Positions 60,801 to 64,000 of a stretch of DNA of 64,000 nucleotides are shown here, one piece after another (within the stretch, counting starts at the first letter, position 1; each line of letters begins with the position of its first letter). The position numbers were made by a program, and so were the translations under genes. The notes under the pieces are model-generated. The model did no database searches. It was not told where the DNA came from and saw only the letters and a program-made list of their open reading frames with translations. Origin of the DNA: Bdellovibrio bacteriovorus W. GTDB taxonomy: Bacteria > Bdellovibrionota > Bdellovibrionia > Bdellovibrionales > Bdellovibrionaceae. The stretch covers positions 248,001-312,000 of the forward strand of contig CP002190.1 in NCBI GenBank assembly GCA_000525675.1. The letters run 5' to 3'.

Positions 60801-61388
60801 CTGTCCATCGCTTGATAGCGATAAGGAAATAGTGGCCGAGTTCTGAATCTCTGGCGCTGAACCAGCGACACTAGGAGAAAGACAGCCTGGAGCAGAGTAG
60901 AAAGTGACGAGGCTATTCTTCACGATGCTCTGAGCGGCAATTTGAATATCAGGAACTACTCCGACATCACTTAGTCCCAGCGGGGAAGTAAGAGCAGTGA
61001 TCTTTGGCGGAAGGTAAGAGTAGGTAAGGGGGGCGGATGTACAAGTAGAAGTTTTGGAATCCTTTGTCTGTAGGGCATAGAAATTATATTTACCAAAGTC
61101 TTCTAAAGTTAAAGTGAACACAGTGGTTCCAGAGGGAGTGCTTTTTGATTCTAAAGAATGAAGGCACAGAGGATCAGAGAATAACTGAATACTAGCGCCT
61201 GGGCTTCCATCTGCTTGGATTTCAATTGCGGCCGTGTTCGAGGCACTCTGAGAGGGGGTGTTGAGCTTCAGACTGACTGGAGAAATGTCATTAATTGGAT
61301 TCTTTGAATACTGAAAGTCAATTTGACCAAGACAGCCCGAGATGAAGACTGCACAACACACATACCAGAGATTTTTCAGATATTTCAT
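57816..61388 (-). CDS. Giant lipoprotein with GLUG-like repeats and a right-handed parallel beta-helix
   Basis: 1190 residues. Lipobox 'AVFISGC' sets lipid Cys19. Residues about 40-225 contain two Ig-like units (each with SLKLNTPSQ- or TSPLGLSD-type starts and a final aromatic 'YNFYALQTKDSKTSTCTS', 'YEYYANQSINGVTSECSS'). Then 'ATGYARGTGSKLDPFIICSPTQFNRIG' begins a long run of GLUG-like repeats (YAGVFGCFNG, YVGIIGSAG, YVGTIAGYA, WFGGIAGFV, HIGGIVGIL, YSGGIAGQI, YIGGLVGQL, LGGAFGAI, FAGGLVGNA). From about 710 a 'FYVSTAGSDANEGSFTNPWKTL' head introduces a pectate-lyase-like beta-helix with many 'IIRGN/NNI' turns. Likely a surface adhesin or polysaccharide-binding protein. Composition is Ser/Thr/Asn rich. 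Confidence 0.85.
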   Translation of the reverse strand: MKYLKNLWYVCCAVFISGCLGQIDFQYSKNPINDISPVSLKLNTPSQSASNTAAIEIQADGSPGASIQLFSDPLCLHSLESKSTPSGTTVFTLTLEDFGKYNFYALQTKDSKTSTCTSAPLTYSYLPPKITALTSPLGLSDVGVVPDIQIAAQSIVKNSLVTFYSAPGCLSPSVAGSAPEIQNSATISLSLSSDGQYEYYANQSINGVTSECSSVKLSYALRRTCDSSDLAATGYARGTGSKLDPFIICSPTQFNRIGSQASDWNKSFTILESLNFNSIPVSRIGGDSCSIAQFTGEIDGNNNELSNITINGTTYAGVFGCFNGVIKNLKFRDISLTGTSYVGIIGSAGVDDSLNTVARVSNIHVENATIQGNKYVGTIAGYAINAELDKNIVTNLTMTPTGTTPQWFGGIAGFVEKLSIINDNTVSISVAGSVGTHIGGIVGILKQSTINFNRSSGSIIQRQYSGGIAGQITAPGSEPGCLSFSDNTSSISFPFSVAPRNTYIGGLVGQLTRCDAKKSSASGNIDAKEYLGGAFGAINSSNIKAISATGNVSTTTGFAGGLVGNAESSFIAKSSATGKIQCSDGGFAIGGFVGYLNNSEIINSYSSGDVSNDWLDSTGTGIGVSEAGKVSYFYTSSTALRTEVKGFLGKEFGAASTYINNYYKATATASPVNGINMVEAKTLAELQIPSTFNGWNFNFVWTMDLAQTPVLNTNRLGGTFYVSTAGSDANEGSFTNPWKTLTFAASEATAGDTIIVRGGQYEEIFSITESGKENLPIVFKNYSGEIAHLKFPTTHPIDDIFPVIRISNASNIIIDGFEISDITTSAKDLEPIGILVTGHGQNITLQNLKIRDIRQSHVDGNALGILVQGTDALGLKNVRILNNQISNLETGWSETIAVNGNVEGFLIEGNYLHDNNNIGIDIIGYEDTCSSCPTELNRARNGIVRSNTILNSTSLANPSYAGEPGAVGIYVDGGKDIIIELNRLEGNDWGIELSSEKPGNFFSNNVIVRNNIISKSKLSGIVFGGYTATRSGCVDCHIVNNTFFNNDLHNSGGSFGEIHLQHRNTNVNIWNNIFYAETSPILVKQTGTSNTGINFDNNLYYLAPGKTPLWRLNGQSYTTFADFKAAGFETNGAFAKPLMVGEPDGDFRPLPNSPTAGTGKMLPTGIVGTVAYGNTSRSNGIKIDIGAHEY

Positions 61389-61393
61389 AGGGA

Positions 61394-61417
61394 CCTCAGA
61401 TTAAATAATATCTGAGG
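61394..61417 (-). promoter_or_regulatory. Hairpin masking the ribosome site of the giant lipoprotein gene
   Basis: CCTCAGAT (61394-61401) and ATCTGAGG (61410-61417), spacer TAAATAAT, perfect 8-bp stem. On the minus strand the distal arm ends in GAGG, the ribosome site, five bases before the ATG (61388). A folded message would hide it. Confidence 0.6.
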
Positions 61418-61544
61418 AGTGTATACGTGTCGTGCTCATTTTGTTTTTGTTGACTCGATTTGAGACCAAAGGAAAGCGTAACTAAACAAAAGTTAATGCT
61501 TTTGAGTTTTGCTCAGATTCATTGCTGCCTGAAAGGCTAGGAAG

Positions 61545-61578
61545 CTAAGGAGTGATGGCTCAGGCCATCACTCCTTAG
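61545..61578. other. Fifteen-bp perfect stem-loop downstream of the HD gene
   Basis: CTAAGGAGTGATGGC (61545-61559) and GCCATCACTCCTTAG (61564-61578), loop TCAG. It follows the HD gene stop by only 4 bases on the minus strand. No T-run follows on either strand, so it may act as a factor-dependent end or RNA stability element. Confidence 0.7.
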
Positions 61579-61582
61579 GGTA

Positions 61583-62902
61583 TTAAGAAAGCTTCAAATT
61601 TTTTAAAACTTGTTCACCGATTTGGATATTTTCTGGAGCGAGATAGATGCGATCGATGATACGAGCACCTTCATAGCGTTGGAAAATCTCCGTCGTTTGA
61701 CTAATCGGCGCTGGTGAAGACCAGCGATCGTATTGATCAACTACATAAATCTGTAAAGCACGTTCTTCCGGAGAAGCCGTATGATATTTTGAAAGACGCG
61801 CTTTGGAAGAAGTTCTAATAACTTCGAGTCCTTCTTTTTCCAAGGCTTCTTTGATTTTCTCAGGTTGTTCAGACTCTGAAGTGTTGTGCTGCTCGATAAG
61901 AACTTTAAAAGGTCTTCGTTCTGCAATTCTTCGCGCCCAAGGATTTTCAGCTTGAGTGAGATGTTCATGCAGGCGGTAGTCATTGTATTTCGTGTACTCG
62001 TCAATTTTTCCTGGCAGTACGAATGTACAATCCGGAGATGTTAAATAGCGATTGAGCATCTCTTCATAGATGATGCTCTTGTGATGACAGTAGACCATTA
62101 AGTGCATGTGATGGCGCGAGATCAAGAAATCATCGAAAGAATAAAGTGCGCGGCGGTTTAGCGCCAAGTACATTTTATTTTCACGTCTATGGAAGGTCAT
62201 GTTTTGAATCAACCAAGCCGTGTCGATTTTTCCATAGTTTGTTCCACAGAAGTAACTATCTCTTTCAAGATAATCCATGCGATCCACATCGAGTTCACTG
62301 CTGACTAGTTGGCTCAGGATGGGTCTGAAGTCGACACCGCCATCCACAAAGAAATCATCAGGGCAGTGCAGGGCCTTATCAATTAAACAAGCAACGTGAA
62401 TCGGAAGAATGTCAGGAAATTGTTTTTCAATTGTTTCAGAGATTTGTGAATCAGTGACGTACTTAATCGTATAGTCTTCATGATTCGCACGACGATTGTG
62501 ATTCATCACCGTGTGTGCTTCATCGCCGTACTGTTCTTGCTCTTTATAAAGCTTGATCTCTAGTTCAGAAAGGTGAGGCATGACTTGTTCAGTGGTGTGA
62601 CTTAAAGGTCCATGGCCCACGTCATGAAGAAGAGCCCCTAATCGTAGGACTTGGCGAAAACGCGTTTTTACCGAGGGACGAGAAAATGGATAGACCTTGA
62701 AAATGGCATCAAAAGTTTGTCCCGCTAGGTGACCTACGCCGACAGAGTGAATGTAACGATTGTGGGTAGCACCTGGGAAACTAAACTCAGCGTATCCTAA
62801 TTGTTTGATAGCGCGCAGGCGTTGGTACTCAGCCGTATCTAAAACAGCAACTTCTTGCTCGGAATAAAATAATGATCCGTGGACAGGGTCTCTAATTTCC
62901 AT
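61583..62902 (-). CDS. HD-domain phosphohydrolase (dNTPase-like)
   Basis: 439 residues. N-terminal 'EIRDPVHGSLFYSEQEVAVLDTAEYQRLRAIKQLG' is the start typical of the SAMHD1/YwfO-type HD proteins; 'HNRYIHSVGVGHLA' supplies the first His, and 'GALLHDVGHGPLSHTTEQ' the HD pair; 'SSELDVDRMDYLERDSYFCGTNYG' holds the distal Asp. The C-terminal half ends 'IDRIYLAPENIQIG'. It probably cleaves triphosphate from dNTPs or acts on another nucleotide. The same-strand L,D-transpeptidase-like gene lies upstream, 204 bases away. Confidence 0.88.
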   Translation of the reverse strand: MEIRDPVHGSLFYSEQEVAVLDTAEYQRLRAIKQLGYAEFSFPGATHNRYIHSVGVGHLAGQTFDAIFKVYPFSRPSVKTRFRQVLRLGALLHDVGHGPLSHTTEQVMPHLSELEIKLYKEQEQYGDEAHTVMNHNRRANHEDYTIKYVTDSQISETIEKQFPDILPIHVACLIDKALHCPDDFFVDGGVDFRPILSQLVSSELDVDRMDYLERDSYFCGTNYGKIDTAWLIQNMTFHRRENKMYLALNRRALYSFDDFLISRHHMHLMVYCHHKSIIYEEMLNRYLTSPDCTFVLPGKIDEYTKYNDYRLHEHLTQAENPWARRIAERRPFKVLIEQHNTSESEQPEKIKEALEKEGLEVIRTSSKARLSKYHTASPEERALQIYVVDQYDRWSSPAPISQTTEIFQRYEGARIIDRIYLAPENIQIGEQVLKNLKLS

Positions 62903-63008
62903 AATCTCTCCTTAGGAGGTGCGCGCACTGTAAGAAGCCTCTGGTCTATAGAAACTTAAGGCCCCTTGGAGGTTAGATATTCATTCTAAAAGGAAAGATG
63001 TCAACGAA

Positions 63009-63096
63009 TCCAATGAAACAATGAAGAAGCTTCTAAATGTCTCTAGGTCTAGTTGGAAGTGCTTCAAAAAGAACCTAGATCTGGGGTTTCATTGGA
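63009..63096. repeat. Nested inverted repeat, 88 bp, in the spacer downstream of the L,D-transpeptidase gene
   Basis: Outer arms TCCAATGAAAC (63009-63019) and GTTTCATTGGA (63086-63096) are perfect. Inner arms TCTAGGT (63042-63048) and ACCTAGA (63073-63079) are nested inside, and GAAG-TG-CTTC (63056-63065) lies at the core. The whole would fold as one RNA or hairpin DNA. It begins 10 bases beyond the transpeptidase stop on the minus strand. Could be a structured 3' end, a small RNA or a MITE-like element; no T-run terminator is present. Confidence 0.6.
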
Positions 63097-63106
63097 CGCA
63101 TAAAAT

Positions 63107-63856
63107 CTAATTTCCGATAGCGTAGATCAGGCTTCCACCCTTAATACGATCAATGACGGAACGATGATTGGCCTGAGAAACGGCGGGGCATCCCCAGCTT
63201 CTTCCTTGGACGATATTTTGATCCTGTACGTAACTTGCTCCATGAACAACGATGGCTCTAGAGCGAGCTTGAGAGTTCGTGGAAGACAAACCGTCGAGGC
63301 GCAACGAGTACCCATTGCTGCCACTATAGGTCTCCGCAGTTTTATAGAAACCTAAAGAGGTTGCATTAGAACCAGAGACATTACTAAACTTTTCGGCGTA
63401 TCCATCATGATTGCTATCAGACCCTTTACCATGGGAGACGTGCAGAGAGTTCACCGCTCCTGTTTTTAAATCTATAAAGAACCAGCGTTTTTCAGAAGAG
63501 CGTTTGCGATAGTCGATGATAGACAGGACGTTCTGATTTTTAAAAGAGGCTTTGTTCTTATGAAAATAGATAACGGCGTCTTCTAGAGCAGCCGTGGGCA
63601 CTAATTGATTAGGATCAAGGTAATCATAAAGAGAAAGAATTTGTTCTCTCTCGCTAGCAGGTGGTGGCGGAGTTTCGACAATGTTTTCTTCACTGTCTGG
63701 CTCTTCGATAACTCCGGCAGACGTGTTGTCGTCGTTGGGAAGAGTTGATGCAGGTTCATTATTTGGATCATCCGGCAAACTGACAAGTCCCGGTCCGCAG
63801 GCAGAGAGAGTGAAGGCTACTAAGAGAGAAGTAAGTATTTTAATGGGTAGTTTCAT
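63107..63856 (-). CDS. Lipoprotein with YkuD_2-type L,D-transpeptidase-like domain
   Basis: 249 residues. Lipobox 'FTLSAC' sets Cys20; residues 25-65 are Asn/Asp/Glu/Pro rich linker. From about 75, 'EREQILSLYDYLDPNQLVPTAALEDAVIYFHKNKAS' begins the family fold; 'FIDLKTGAVNSLHVSHGKGSDSNHDGYAEKFSN' and the active-site segment 'RAIVVHGASYV...SWGCPAVSQANH' (His then Cys) follow. The HG-x-S-x-GC arrangement marks a catalytic Cys, so peptidoglycan cross-link editing at the 3-3 type is likely, or anchoring of proteins to peptidoglycan. Start has AGGA upstream. Confidence 0.9.
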   Translation of the reverse strand: MKLPIKILTSLLVAFTLSACGPGLVSLPDDPNNEPASTLPNDDNTSAGVIEEPDSEENIVETPPPPASEREQILSLYDYLDPNQLVPTAALEDAVIYFHKNKASFKNQNVLSIIDYRKRSSEKRWFFIDLKTGAVNSLHVSHGKGSDSNHDGYAEKFSNVSGSNATSLGFYKTAETYSGSNGYSLRLDGLSSTNSQARSRAIVVHGASYVQDQNIVQGRSWGCPAVSQANHRSVIDRIKGGSLIYAIGN

Positions 63857-64000
63857 GTCGATCCTCCATGGAAAGATAGAGGGCGCATCGACACATCACT
63901 GCGAAATCTTAAGAATAGGAATTTGTGTGAGAGTTTTATACAGGACTCTTGGACAGAGTGATTTTCTTTTAGCCGTTCTTCTATATATAGAGGTTTCTTT

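Noticed and set aside
1-64000. tRNA, rRNA, CRISPR arrays, insertion sequences or prophage genes
   Set aside because: None were recognised on either strand: no cloverleaf with GGTTCGAATC-type arms, no regular spaced repeats, no transposase or integrase proteins.

Overview
The window looks like a chromosomal stretch of a Bdellovibrio-like bacterium (Bdellovibrionota). That is an inference from protein content and style: moderate GC, tightly packed genes, many predicted lipoproteins and secreted proteins, an imuA-imuB-dnaE2 mutasome, and several cyclic-di-GMP proteins (a YajQ-type protein, a receiver-GGDEF cyclase, a PilZ protein with a GYF-like N-terminus). No rRNA, tRNA, CRISPR array, insertion sequence or prophage was recognised. 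Most genes have clear bacterial families.

Layout: 1-0.9 kb, the 3' part of a YajQ-family gene and a glycine-rich RRM protein. 0.9-5.7 kb, a tesA-ybbA-ybbP-like cluster (GDSL esterase, ABC ATPase, FtsX-type permease) followed by a Sua5-type threonylcarbamoyl-AMP synthase. 5.8-10.1 kb, PEP carboxylase, a PlsC-like acyltransferase and DNA polymerase IV. 10.2-17.7 kb, an ArsC/Spx-like protein and an agmatinase-like enzyme on the minus strand, a peptide ABC transporter (binding protein plus two permeases) on the plus strand, then arginine decarboxylase. SpeA and the agmatinase together could form a putrescine route. leuS follows (17.8-20.2 kb).

20.4-33.2 kb carries signalling and redox genes: receiver-GGDEF protein, CDF metal transporter, trmB, a CcdA-thioredoxin membrane protein divergent from an ArsR-rhodanese regulator, a 2Fe-2S ferredoxin, thioredoxin reductase and a stand-alone response regulator. 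A two-gene protease locus (27.1-29.5 kb) follows, in which a subtilisin/kexin-like lipoprotein without a propeptide sits directly downstream of, and overlaps, a small exported protein that looks like a propeptide. Then come the PilZ protein and two peptide-transporter ATPases, 15 kb away from their probable permeases, and a phosphoglycolate-phosphatase-like gene.

33.2-40.7 kb: an O-methyltransferase, an unknown Rossmann-like protein, the overlapping imuA-imuB-dnaE2 operon with a 37-bp dyad upstream of imuA, and an alkylguanine-DNA alkyltransferase. 40.7-45.1 kb: two poorly known proteins and a pyruvate dehydrogenase E1. 45.2-49.8 kb: a TolC / membrane fusion / two ABC-2 permease export operon lacking its own ATPase. 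49.8-57.7 kb: TonB-like protein, PP2C phosphatase, M23 endopeptidase, a secreted 24-residue-repeat protein, a large secreted helical protein with a hydrophobic hairpin, a small exported protein, and a thiolase. 57.8-63.9 kb: a giant beta-helix lipoprotein, an HD phosphohydrolase and a YkuD_2-type L,D-transpeptidase lipoprotein.

The most promising unexplained items are the split propeptide/protease pair, the secreted helical-hairpin protein, the nested inverted repeat at 63009-63096, the structured element at 15600-15700, and the imuA dyad with its echo in front of dinB.
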